This document shows positions 14,241 to 24,057 of a stretch of 64,000 nt of DNA, piece after piece. The stretch covers positions 1 to 64,000 of the forward strand of contig JADLZK010009260.1 in assembly GCA_015847255.1 (NCBI GenBank), read 5' to 3'. The notes below the pieces were generated by a model, which had not been told where the DNA came from, did not search any database, and saw only the letters and a program-made list of their open reading frames with translations. The translations under genes were made by a program, and so were the position numbers. The DNA comes from Hyparrhenia diplandra (lineage: Eukaryota; Streptophyta; Magnoliopsida; Poales; Poaceae). Position 1 is the first letter of the stretch. Each line of letters starts with the position of its first letter.

Positions 14241-14250
14241 TTTTTATACA
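14241..14250 (+). promoter_or_regulatory. Candidate TATA box of the island transcription unit
   Basis: The string tttttataca sits upstream of a CpG-rich, pyrimidine-rich leader. A transcription start about 30 bp downstream would fall near 14275-14280, just before the CT-rich tract at 14301-14329. Position and composition fit a plant RNA polymerase II core promoter. There is no direct evidence of use. Confidence 0.35.
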
Positions 14251-14274
14251 TTATTTTAAAATGTTTCGAACAGT

Positions 14275-14652
14275 GCACCGCCCAGTATCCGGTCGACCGT
14301 TCCCCTTCCCCTTCCCCTTTCTCCCCCTCGGAAACCCTCCCACCTCAACGCGCCGGAGCGGCGATTTGGCTGACGGCGGTCCCTCCCCGGCGGATCTTCT
14401 CCTTGCCTCCGTGTGCTTCCTCCCTAGCCATCTCGCTCACACAGAGGAGGCGTTTCGGGAGAGGATTCGATTTCTGCAGCTTGAGGCGGATTCGAATCCT
14501 TGCGTTTGTTGGTGAGATGCGCCGCGCTCACCTCGTTCGCCGCCCGCCCCACCGTGGGCCCCCAGGCGTACGCGCGTCGTCGCCGCGCAGGGTAGCCGGT
14601 CGGTATTTGTCGGCGGTCGAGCACACCCATTGTCATCGACGTCGAGGTCAAG
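14275..14652 (+). other. Candidate first exon / 5' leader, CpG-rich (non-coding as seen)
   Basis: This GC-rich block contrasts sharply with the AT-rich DNA on both sides. It opens with a CT-rich tract (14301-14329), common in plant 5' leaders, and is dense in CpG. Its right end is a good donor, aag followed by gtacga (GT at 14653-14654). A second possible donor is ttg followed by gtgaga (GT at 14512-14513). The only ATG-initiated frame of note (14261-14515, 84 codons) begins upstream of the predicted start site and shows no recognisable domain. The frame crossing the 14652 splice is open only from 14596 and has no ATG before a stop in the next exon. I therefore read this as leader or non-coding RNA, possibly the stranded 5' end of a gene. 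Confidence 0.4.
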
Positions 14653-14743
14653 GTACGATGTCGCGTTTTTTCCGATTCAAATCGAGTTCGATTCGTTGTC
14701 GCGCTTCTTCTGATTTGGTTGGAGGTTGATTTGAGTTTTTCAG
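14653..14743 (+). other. Candidate short intron (91 bp)
   Basis: It starts gtacga and ends with the T-rich acceptor gagtttttcag at 14743. Its size is close to the typical minimum for plant introns. It is T-rich relative to its GC-rich flanks, and a possible branch site lies in the ttgat stretch about 14727-14732. These coordinated signals are the best evidence that the GC-rich block is, or was, a spliced plus-strand transcript. Confidence 0.4.
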
Positions 14744-14983
14744 GTGGAGGCCACGATCTACTGCGGTGGTTCCAGCGGCGGCGTCCTAGCCCGCCGGTCC
14801 AGCTTGCATCGTCGTTTAGGGGAGAGTACTGCGTGAGTTGGTGGAACCTTCCGTCGACGCAGCCGCGGCTTTGATCTGGGACGGCATCAACTTGTCCCCT
14901 TCGGCTGCAGTCGAGATCTGGTGCCCGTGTGCCTGCAGTGAGGACCGATACAAATTATTGAAGCCTTACTGCTGCATCTTCAG
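14744..14983 (+). other. Candidate second exon
   Basis: GC-rich DNA between the acceptor at 14741-14743 and a possible donor where cag is followed by gttttc (GT at 14984-14985). After about 14984 the composition switches to AT- and T-rich, as expected on entering an intron. In the frame that continues from the previous block, it stays open to a TGA at 14834-14836. No product is recognised. A 62-codon frame here (14838-15026) begins with TTG rather than ATG and is unlikely to be used. Confidence 0.35.
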
Positions 14984-15582
14984 GTTTTCACAGTTCGTCC
15001 TTGTTTCTCCTATAGGTCTTTACTAATTTTTGAGCATGGAGTATTTGGTTTAGTTATTTCTGGGTTGCATCAACTTATGTTCTGTCCGAGTTATATGTTT
15101 ACAAATTGCAGTTCGTCAGATTTAGTGATATCAGACAATGGTCATTTTATGTTGCTATACTGAAATGAATCTGTGCTAGCATGCAGCCTTTTGATTTCTT
15201 GGTACTCTTAGAAGCCGGCTCAAAGCGTTGAAAACCTGCATTCGTTCATGAAGCTACTAGTGCTAGATTGTTAGAGCCTGTTGATTTTAGCTGCTGAAAT
15301 TAAATTGTAGCAGCGATAGTAATTTGTATAACTTAACTCTTTAGCACAATAAGAAACTTTATTGTACTATCTAACATAGGAGATTCAGAGGGTATATGTA
15401 TGTCTTTGCGTAGTAGAAGGGAAGAAAGTTTGTTCTCAGATGCTAAATATGCAAGTGATACTTCTTTTTAAAGAATATTCAGTCGTATGTCAAACATACT
15501 ATATTCGAGCAGATAACATGTAGCAGAGGGTGATAGAGATTTTATAAATTTTGTTAGCAGACAAGATCCTCCTCATAGAGTT

Positions 15583-15846
15583 CACTTCAAGCATTTGGGG
15601 TAAAGCTGTGGTGGTTTCATCTAAGCACCTACTATTGGTTATGAACAGTTTGTCACTTCAAGCATTTGGGGTAAAACTGATCTCCCAGGATGTAAAATAG
15701 AAATGGAGCAAAGCGCCTCCATTTTACCTGTAAATTAGATGCTCTCTGAAAATCACATGTCAATCGCCATATATTCTACGAGCTGGTACAATAGATGCAT
15801 CCATTCTGATGCTCTCATCACCTATTGTTGGTTATGAAGAGTTTGT
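15583..15846 (+). repeat. Interleaved short duplications
   Basis: The 22 bp string beginning cacttcaagcatttgg occurs at 15583-15604 and again at 15654-15675. A second, slightly diverged pair (core cctactattggttatgaa versus cctattgttggttatgaa) occurs at about 15626-15653 and 15819-15846. The second element lies between the two copies of the first. This points to successive local duplications rather than one simple tandem event. Confidence 0.8.
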
Positions 15847-16510
15847 GCACCTTGACAACTACTAAATGGTCATGAACTTTTTATATATCTGCAACTTGAA
15901 TGAAAAAAACAAATACAAAGTGATGTTCTGCAGGCTACAAAAATCTGGCCTACTTTATGCATACTTGCTTATTTACATTTGACCTTAATCTTATTATATG
16001 ATATCGATCGCTGCAGGTTTTAGGAATTCTCGAGAATAGATGGCCTAACTTTTACGGATTAATGAAGATATCCTATGAGGTTTATGCAGCATGGTAACTT
16101 CTGGATGCTTCCTGGGCTTCATCTCAGCTAAGGAACTATTCCACTCTTATTCCTATTGCACCTCGCATGTGCATGCCTTCTGCTGATCTAAATGGTGGTG
16201 GTTCAGTAATAGTGTTAGCTGTCATTGGCTATCTTCCAGATTTAGTATGCACATGAGCTTTAGGTATTCATTCCAGATATAGCAGTCTGCATATTTGTCT
16301 CAGAACTTACATTCAAATATATGAGCTAATAATCTGAAAAGGAGAACTTGATAAGCTGCATGCTTTTACGCCTAAAGTTTACCTTGTCAATTCTTGTTGG
16401 TCTTAGTTCACCTTCCTTTTGCCTTGAGGGTCCAGGTAATATGTGGTTAATTTTCCTCATGTGACAGGTGCCAACCCAGGCCTCTCCATGACCAAAAATT
16501 GTTGCTGTCA

Positions 16511-16588
16511 GTTTTCATTGGACAATTTGATGATTTCAGAGGAAGATTGTCCGTTTTCATTGGACAATTTGATGATTTCAGAGGAAGA
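16511..16588 (+). repeat. Perfect 36 bp direct duplication (42 bp period)
   Basis: The 36 bp segment starting gttttcattggacaatttg is present at 16511-16546 and repeated without mismatch at 16553-16588, separated by ttgtcc. Perfect identity implies a recent duplication. It lies in intron-like DNA and has no coding consequence that I can see. Confidence 0.95.
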
Positions 16589-16773
16589 CTGATCATGTTT
16601 CTTGGTTATTGGTATGTTTGTATCCCTCTTCTTTTCTTAGTCGTACCTATCTCCCAATACATTCGTAAATTTTAGGTTCTGTGCAACTACTTCCTATCTC
16701 AAATGATGCAATGATCCATTGGTCTGATGCTAAATCTCAAACCAATGAATCTTGCTAAAACATGAAACAGGAG

Positions 16774-16970
16774 GTAAAATTATAGACAACTGCACATGCT
16801 ACAATTTTATTTCGGATGAGAGTTACACATTTGCAATGCTAAATTTGTCACTAATGGATCTGACCGAGACTAGAGTTAAAACTATAGTGAACTGCACATA
16901 CAACTATTTTATTCCAGGTGATAGGCTAAACTGACGATCTGATACCCGTTTGCATTCTAAGGCTAACAGT
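16774..16970 (+). repeat. Diverged tandem duplication (about 100 bp)
   Basis: Two segments share an ordered set of motifs. The first, from about 16774, has taaaattatagacaactgc, then ttttattt, then tttgcaatgcta. The second, from about 16875, has ttaaaactatagtgaactgc, then ttttattcc, then tttgcattctaaggcta. Offset is about 100 bp. The divergence suggests an older event than the perfect duplication at 16511-16588. Confidence 0.6.
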
Positions 16971-19519
16971 TTTTGCCATGGATGTTACCAATGACCTAGC
17001 TTAGATGGGTACATAGGAAGGCATACCTATCATGAGTTATCATTTCCCTATAATTTATCACTACCTGAGCACACCTTTTTGTTTTACTATGGGAAACTAT
17101 ACTCCTCTTCAAAACTGAAGCTGACAACAGGAAACAGTGTGTTAGCAGCTTGTCAATCCCTCCACAACTCCCATCTGAATAATGTCCAAAAAATTTAACA
17201 GGTAATGTTTTTGGATTTTTTTAAGACGACAATGCATACAAATTTTCATTGGAGACTGATTGCTTATTATAGAGGTCCATCTGAATGGCTGAGCAAATCC
17301 TGTTGACAGCTTGCTACGAGAACTACCCAGTCGTATGCTTGCTTATTTACACATTATTTCCTCTGTTATCATGTTGGAGACTGGTTGGATTGTCTCTAGC
17401 ATTCTAGGCTTCGATGTAATTTCTCTTTTCTTCATTTTACCTGTCTTGTTAGCCTATAGGGTTTTGAAATTATGCCTCTAGAATAGTCTCTGGAAAATCA
17501 TGCTCTGAATGATGTCACAGCAAAACATGATCTACAAATTTCACATAGCCTTTGTTACCAATATGATTTTCTGTGATGCTATTTGTCATCCTGTTTTTAT
17601 TTATTGTTATATATGCACACCATTGATTCTTTGTATAACATAAATATTTGCAGATGTTATTTGTTCCGTCATTGATATTAAGCCTCAGTTCAGGTATATA
17701 GTTTCTAGAGACCAGGACAAGCTAATTACCCTTAGAGAGGTGATCATAAAGGATCTGTAGTAAGTGTTTTTACCTACAAAGAACTCTCAGTTCATGTTCA
17801 CCATCTTACATCTCCATAATAATTTGTTTTTAAAATCAACATATGTATGGAGGGAAAATGCTACTCTCATGTTTTGCAAAGGACACAGACCTCAAAGTAA
17901 CCTTTATGGGGTGCACAAGCTAACGATTTTAGACTTTGATGCTGTTGTTAGCTGCTTAAAAAAACTATAAGTTCTCCTTTCACAAATATAGCAGCTTTGT
18001 ACGGTGCCTGTAGCTTGTTTATGGCATGTGCAGGATGACGTATGTTTCCTCAACTCCCTAAATTGCTTTGCACATATGGCTGAAAGCCTCTGGTTTGCTT
18101 TGCATGCATTCTAAGCTTGGACAAATTGAACTAACTATTTTTGACCAATATATGTTTGATTCAACTAACTTGTAAATGTACTGATCATCCCTTTCTCCTA
18201 AAAAAAACATATTCCAACTGTTTCTGCATGCAGATCTTTCTATGATCCCTACTATCCTCTGTGGAGTTATAGTACAAAGAAGCAATAATAGCACTAATAG
18301 CTGTTGTGGTTTCTTGAAGTCTGGTATTTTCTTTTGCATTGAACCTGTCATTTCTTTGCAATCTGAATTAAGAAACTGCTGTGTTAAATGGTTAATGTTG
18401 TATATTTGCTATCAACTATTTTGAGTGCTATTTGGATGTCACTACAAATAATCTGATGAAGCAGCTTAGAATATGTTGTTTCACTATTAAACATGTTGTA
18501 ATCAAACTATGTCTGCTATATATTCCGTATCCTGCAAATTTAAAACATTTGCCCCCAGCTGTGAGTTTTCATCTAGTAGTGCTAGCGTAAGTGTTACTTC
18601 TATCTATGTCCTCCCTTCTTCATACACTGAATCTTTGTTGTATCTAGTGATGAAGACGATCAACCAGCTAGTATCATGTTGTTGTCTAAATCTGATTCCT
18701 ATTGGTTTAGGGTATCAACTTCTTATGCTAAGAAATTCACAAATTAGTCAACATATTCTTTCTGCCTTGCAAATATTTTTAAAGAGCATCCCTAAAACCT
18801 TATAACAAATGATTTTTTGGTCATGCATGATTGATGTTTGCTATTATTAATTACAAGGACAAGCATTCGTCTTCCAGCTTACAGTAATGAACGATCCTTT
18901 GCATTCTTCAGTCATCACATCCAAAAAATTAGGATATATTTTTTGTTAGGATGGAATACCGGTGGTATAAAACCTAAGTCTTGCACCTGTCTTTATAATC
19001 TTTTTTTTTTTTAAAACTTTTCTTCCAGCCTGCTCTTAGTTCAGGTTTAATCCCTATAACTTCTACCAGTTTTTGTTAATAAATTTTTTCTAATATCTAA
19101 TGTTTTGTTCACAGGCAAGGTCCTTCTGGATTCTGCAACTTTGACAACATTGGTTGTGGTCACCTTCCTGGGTTACTTCTCTTTTGCTAGATTCCACCAC
19201 AGGGTTGCTTGTTCAGGTATATGACCACAAAATTCTCATCAAACTCTATTTATACTTGCATCTTTCCAATCTGTCTATTGTGTCCACAATCCAAAAGGAA
19301 AGGTACTCCACATTTTTGCAATATTGTTGCCTCTCTTGTGTACTGTTTAGGATTATCCAATCCATCCTACATTTTATGTGTGATGTTTTTGTCTCTTTAT
19401 GTTGTTGAAGGGGCTAGATTTAGCAAAGGCAAACCGGTTTATAACATTTGATTTGCTTCCTACAAATATGGATCAGTTAAAATAATGTTCTAACTTTCAA
19501 GTATAAATTTTATTTTGGG

Positions 19520-20605
19520 ATCGGTATGATGTTTATAATCGATAGCTCAAACTTTTTGAAACCAGTACTACAAAGTTTTTGTCTTGTGATAGTTAAATTT
19601 TAAAAAATTCTTTTAGTGTACAGACTTTCAACCTAGTACTACAAAGTTTACAATCTGGTAGTTCAATTTTTTTTTGAACCCCATTGAAATATAAAGTTTT
19701 TTGTAATATTATAAAGTTTATAATCGATAGTTAAAATTTTTATATAATTTTGATGTAAATTTATAAGCGAACAAGTACAAAGTTTCAAATTTGGTAGTTC
19801 AAAGTTTCACAATCGTAGTATAAAGTTTATGATTTGATAGTTAAAAGTTTTTATATAATTCTTGGTGTAAATTTATAAAACAACGAGTACAAAGTTTCTA
19901 ATTTGGTAGTCCAAAGTTTTAGGACTATAGTATAAAGTTTATGATTTGGTAGTTCAAAGTTTTACAACTATAGTATAAAGTTTCAAATTTGATAGTTCAA
20001 AGTTTTACAAGCTGTAGTATAAAGTTTATGATTTGATAGTTAAAAGTTTTTATATAATTCTTGGTGTAAATTTCTAAAACAACGAGTACAAAGTTTCTAA
20101 TTTGGTAGTCCAAAGTTTTAGGACTATAGTATAAAGTTTATGATTTGGTAGTTCAAAGTTTTACAACTATAGTATAAAGTTTCAAATTTGGTAGTTTAAA
20201 GTTTTAGTATAAAGTTTATGATTTGATAGTTAAAAGTTTTTTTTATAATTCTTGGTGTAAATTTATAAAACAACGAAGTACAAAGTTTTTAATTTGGTAG
20301 TCTAAAGTTTTAGGTCTATAGTATAAAGTTTATGATTTGGTAGTTCAAAGTTTTACAACTATAGTATAAAGCTTCTAATTTGGTAGTTCAAAGTTTTACA
20401 ACTATAGTATAAAGTTTATGATCTAATAGTTAAAAGTTGTATGTAATTCTTGTGTAAATTTATAAACCAAAATGAGTACAAAGTTTCTAATTTGGTAGTA
20501 CAAAGTTTTACAAGCATAGTATAAAGTTTATGATTTGATAGGTACAAGTTTTTATATATATTCTAGGTGTAAATTTATAAACCCGAGTACAAAGTTTCTA
20601 ATTAG
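19520..20605. repeat. AT-rich nested minisatellite
   Basis: This stretch is built from variants of an approximately 40 bp module, tagtataaagtttatgattt followed by ggtagttcaaagttttacaa. The modules are grouped into larger units that open with gatttgatagttaaaag at 19831, 20030, 20220, 20420 (diverged) and 20532 (diverged), giving spacings of 199, 190, 200 and 112 bp. Each larger unit also carries cttggtgtaaattta and gagtacaaagtttctaattt. The left end (about 19520-19830) is more diverged. No relation to the 400 bp satellite is visible. Such arrays occur in subterminal regions of some plant DNA transposons, but no matching transposon ends were found here. Confidence 0.92.
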
Positions 20606-21079
20606 CTTACCTTTGTCTTTTTTGAGAGATTTTTAGCTACAAATCAAGAGAAGTCGCATGTGGATTTGTATTTGTTAATTATTTTACAAACACATATATA
20701 TTTATGCGGACAAATATGTCCTTATTTCCATGTACAAAGTACTCCTAACTTTAAGTCTTCAAGACAAATGAAGCAACATTTATCTTTTAGGTTTTATTTT
20801 TTCACCTCATCATCTATCGTGGATTTTTACTTTCACTTTCATTTATATGTGAAACCATCCCCCCGCCCATATGCTTCACCCCACTTAGATGTCCCAAAGA
20901 AAATTTTAGCTTGTAGACAATAAAAAAAGGAGAAAAATTTTAGCTTAGGCAAAAAAAAAACTTTTTTTGGCCCAATGAATCAATAAGAGTAGGGAAAGAA
21001 ACCAAAAAATAATATGGGTAAAAAAAAAAAACTTGGAAAAAGTCTTGTTTGGCCCAAACTATCAGTTATGATGATTTCC
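20606..21079. other. A/T-rich flank with oligo-A tracts, no gene seen
   Basis: No gene, RNA or known element is recognised. It contains several A and T runs, a short repeated string aaaattttagctt (about 20903 and 20933, about 30 bp apart), and tttggccca twice (about 20966 and 21047). An 87-codon open frame (20660-20923) has low-complexity, AT-driven composition and no recognisable domain. Confidence 0.6.
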
Positions 21080-21428
21080 AATATGTAGATGTGACATTAG
21101 GGAATTGGGCCGTGATTTCAATTCGAACTCAAAATCAATTAATGAGTTATATATGTTTCTAGATGTGACATTAATCTGTGGGCTATTTGGAATCGAGCTT
21201 GACTTTTTTGCGGTTGTGCAATCAAATGCCTCACCCTAGAGAGCGTAAATTTGAACAAGTGGACCATTAACTTCTCTTTTTTTCTATGAATCACTTGTCA
21301 TACACCTCAAAGTAGCACTTGTTAAGTGAAATCTTGGAATTCCATCGAAAATCTGCGTGTAGACCTCGTGCCGGAAACAAGAAGGGAGCGACACGAAAGG
21401 TACATAGGAAGTTAGGGTAGATAGGTTA
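21080..21428. repeat. Scrambled first units of array 2
   Basis: The array restarts with a partial unit (atatgtagatgtgacattag, from about 21081) about 60 bp long. It is followed directly by a second, overlapping restart of the same unit segment, atatatgtttctagatgtga (about 21147). That unit then continues through gagcttgac and the usual order to the first intact anchor at 21429. The double restart implies a duplication or rearrangement at the island junction. Confidence 0.85.
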
Positions 21429-24057
21429 GATGATGGTAGGATCAATTACATTGCGTTCCCCAACCGTTAATATATGTTTCTAGATGTGACATTAGGGCTG
21501 GCTGGCGTGCGATTTCTTTCGAACTCAAAACAATGAGAAGTTTCCAATCCGGCTATGGAATCGAGCTTGACTTTTTTGATTTGTGCAATCAAATGCCTCA
21601 CCCTAGAGAGCGTAAATTTGAACAAGTGGACCATTAGAGTTTTTCTATGAATCACTTGTCATATGCCTCAAAGTAGCACTTGTTTAGAGTGAAATCTTGG
21701 AATTCCATCGAAAATCTACGTAATTCGACCTACGTCTGCAAAACAAGAAGGGAGCGACACGAAAGGTACATAGGAAGTTAGGGTAGATAGGTTAGATGAT
21801 GGTAGGATCAATTACATTGCGTTCCCCAACCGTTATATATGTTTCTAGATGTGACATTGGGGCTCTTTGGCGCTGATTTCAGCTCAAACTCAAAAGAAAG
21901 AAGTTTCCAATCCGGCTATGGAATCGAGCTAGACTTTTTTTGCGGTTGTGGAATCAAATGCCTCACCCTAGAAAGCGTAAATTTGAACAAGTGGACCATT
22001 AGAGTTTTTTCTATGAATCACTTGTCATCACGCCTCAAAGTAGCACTTGTTTAGAGTGAAATCTTGGAATTCCATCGAAAATCTACGTAATGGACCTACG
22101 TCTTAGAAACAAGAAGGGAGCGACACGAAAGGTACATAGGAAGTTAGGGTGGATAGGTTAGATGATGGTAGGATCAATTACATTGTGTTCCCCAACCGTT
22201 AATATATGTTTCTAGATGTGACATTAGGGCGGCGTGATTTCATTTCGAACTCAAAACAAAGAGTTTCCAATCCGGTTATGGAATCGAGCTAGACTTTTTG
22301 CGGTTGTGGAATCAAATTCCTCACCCTAGAGAGCGTAAATTTAAACAAAGTGGACCTTTAGGCGGTTTTTATGAATCACTTGTTTTTTTTTTGAAACTAT
22401 GAATCACTTGTCATACGCCTCAAAGTAGCACTTGTTTAGAGTGAAATCTTGGAATTCCATAAAAATCTCTATGTCGACCTACGTACCCGAAACAAGAAGG
22501 GAGCGACACGAAAAGTACATAGGAAGTTAGGGTGGATAGGTTAGATGATGGTAGGATCAATTACATTGTGTTCCCCAACCGTTAATATATGTTTCTAGAT
22601 GTGACATTAGGGCTTCTTTGGCGCTGATTTCAGCTCGAACTCAAAACAAAAGAAGTTTCCAATCCGGCTATGGAATCGAGCTAGACTTTTTTTGCGGTTG
22701 TGGAATCAAATGCCTCACCCTAGAGAGCGTAAATTTGAACAAGTGGACCATTAGAGAGTTTTTCTATTTTTCTTTGAGAAACTGAATCACTTGTCATACG
22801 CCTCAAAGTAGCACTTGTTTAGAGAGTGAAATCTTGGAATTCCATCGAAAATCTGCGTAATCGACCTACGTGCCGAAACAAGAAGGGGAGCGACACGAAA
22901 GGTACATAGGAAGTTAGGGTGGATAGGTTAGATGATGGTAGGATCAATTACATTGCGTTCCCCAACCGTTAATATATGTTTCTAGATGTGACATTAGGGC
23001 TGCTTTGGCGCTGATTTCAGCTCGAACTCAAAACAAAGAGAAGTTTCCAATCCGGCTATGGAATCGAGCTAGACTTTTTTTTTGCGGATTTGTGGAATCA
23101 AATGCCTCACCCTAGAAGGCGTAAATTTAAACAAGTGGACCATTAGAGAGTTTTTCTATGAATCACTTGTCATACGCCTCAAAGTAGCACTTGTTTAGAG
23201 TGAAATCTTGGAATTCCATCGAAAATCTATCTGTAATGCGACCTTTGCGAAACAAGAAGGGGAGCGACACGAAAGGTACATAGGAAGTTAGGGTGGATAG
23301 GTTAGATGATGGTAGGATCAATTACATTGCGTTCCCCAACCGTTAATATATGTTTCTAGATGTGACATTGGGGGCTCTTTTTTGATTTCAGCTCGAACTC
23401 AAAACAAGAGAAGTTTCCAATCCGGCTATGGAATCGAGCTAGACTTTTTTTTGCGGTTGTGGAATCAAATGCCTCACCCTAGAGAGCGTAAATTTGAACA
23501 AGTGGACCATTAGAGAGTTTTTCTATATGAATCACTTGTCATACGCCTCAAAGTAGCACTTGTTTAGAGTGAAATCTTGGAATTCCATCGAAAATCTACG
23601 TATTAGACCTACGTGCAGAAACAAGAAGGGAGCGACACGAAAGGTACATAGGAAGTTAGGGTGGATAGGTTAGATGATGGTAGGATCAATTACATTGCGT
23701 TCCCCAACCGTTAATATATGTTTCTAGATGTGACATTAGGGGCTGTGGCGCTGATTTCATTTCGAACTCAAAAGCGAAGAGAAGTTTCCAATCCGGCTAT
23801 GGAATCGAGCTAGACTTTTTTTGCGGTTGTGGAATCAAATGCCTCACCCTAGAAGAGCGTAAATTTGAACAAGTGGACCATTAGAGAGTTTTTCTATGAA
23901 TCACTTGTCTTTTTTTACGCCTCTAAAATCACTTGTTTTGCCTCAAAGTGAAATGTTTGGAATTCCATCTTGGAAAATCGACGGTAATATCGACCTCGTG
24001 CAGAAACAAGAAGGGAGCGACACGAAAGGTACATAGGAAGTTAGGGTGGATAGGTTA
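21429..24057. repeat. Short-unit left edge of array 2
   Basis: The first seven intervals after the island are 366, 366, 383, 387, 374, 368 and 385 bp, all below the roughly 398 bp norm. The units at 21429, 21795, 22931 and 23305 lack the poly-T plus second gaatcacttgtc segment. The unit at 23673 is rearranged around 23908-23995, with acgcctctaaaatcac, cctcaaagtgaaatg and ccatcttggaaaat in altered order. Reduced unit length next to the island mirrors the right edge of array 1. Confidence 0.85.

Larger units (their letters stand above)
14984..19519 (+). other. Intron-like AT-rich stretch with scattered acceptor-like sites
   Basis: About 4.5 kb, T-rich on the plus strand, with no long reading frame. 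It contains several acceptor-like strings: attgcag (about 15105-15111), ttctgcag (about 15927-15934), cgctgcag (about 16010-16017), gtgacag (about 16462-16468), tttgcag (about 17648-17654), catgcag (about 18227-18233) and ttcacag (about 19109-19115). An aataaa occurs near 19078. This suggests a long, possibly alternatively spliced non-coding transcript or the intronic remnant of a broken gene. Open frames of 60-98 codons on either strand here show no recognisable domain and are treated as chance. Confidence 0.35.
14160..21079. other. Non-satellite island between the two arrays
   Basis: About 6.9 kb with no similarity to the satellite unit. It runs from a GC-rich 5' part (about 14160-14960) into AT-rich, T-biased DNA that resembles plant intron or intergenic sequence, then an AT-rich minisatellite, then A/T-rich flank. 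The satellite resumes on the right in the same orientation and about 55 bp further along the unit than where it stopped on the left. The last bases before the right array (gttatgatgat, about 21065-21075) resemble the satellite anchor gttagatgat, so the true junction may lie slightly to the left. No terminal inverted repeat, LTR pair, target-site duplication or transposase/reverse transcriptase frame was recognised. Confidence 0.9.

Noticed and set aside
14261..14515. 84-codon ATG frame in the CpG-rich leader
   Set aside because: The ATG lies before the likely transcription start, the product is proline/arginine-rich without a known domain, and it would be cut by the alternative donor at 14512.
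14070..14729. 219-codon frame at the left edge of the island
   Set aside because: It begins with GTG inside the satellite, crosses the junction, has low-complexity GC-driven composition and no recognisable domain.
18058..18351. 97-codon minus-strand frame with a leucine run (membrane-like)
   Set aside because: Single isolated frame in AT-rich intron-like DNA; the leucine run comes from a ctactaata/acaa-rich stretch. No promoter or homologue recognised.
14160..21079. LTR retrotransposon, Helitron or CACTA/MULE insertion
   Set aside because: No paired LTRs, no CACTA ends, no convincing Helitron 3' hairpin plus CTRR end, no terminal inverted repeats and no transposase, helicase or reverse transcriptase frame seen by eye. 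A degraded non-autonomous element cannot be excluded.
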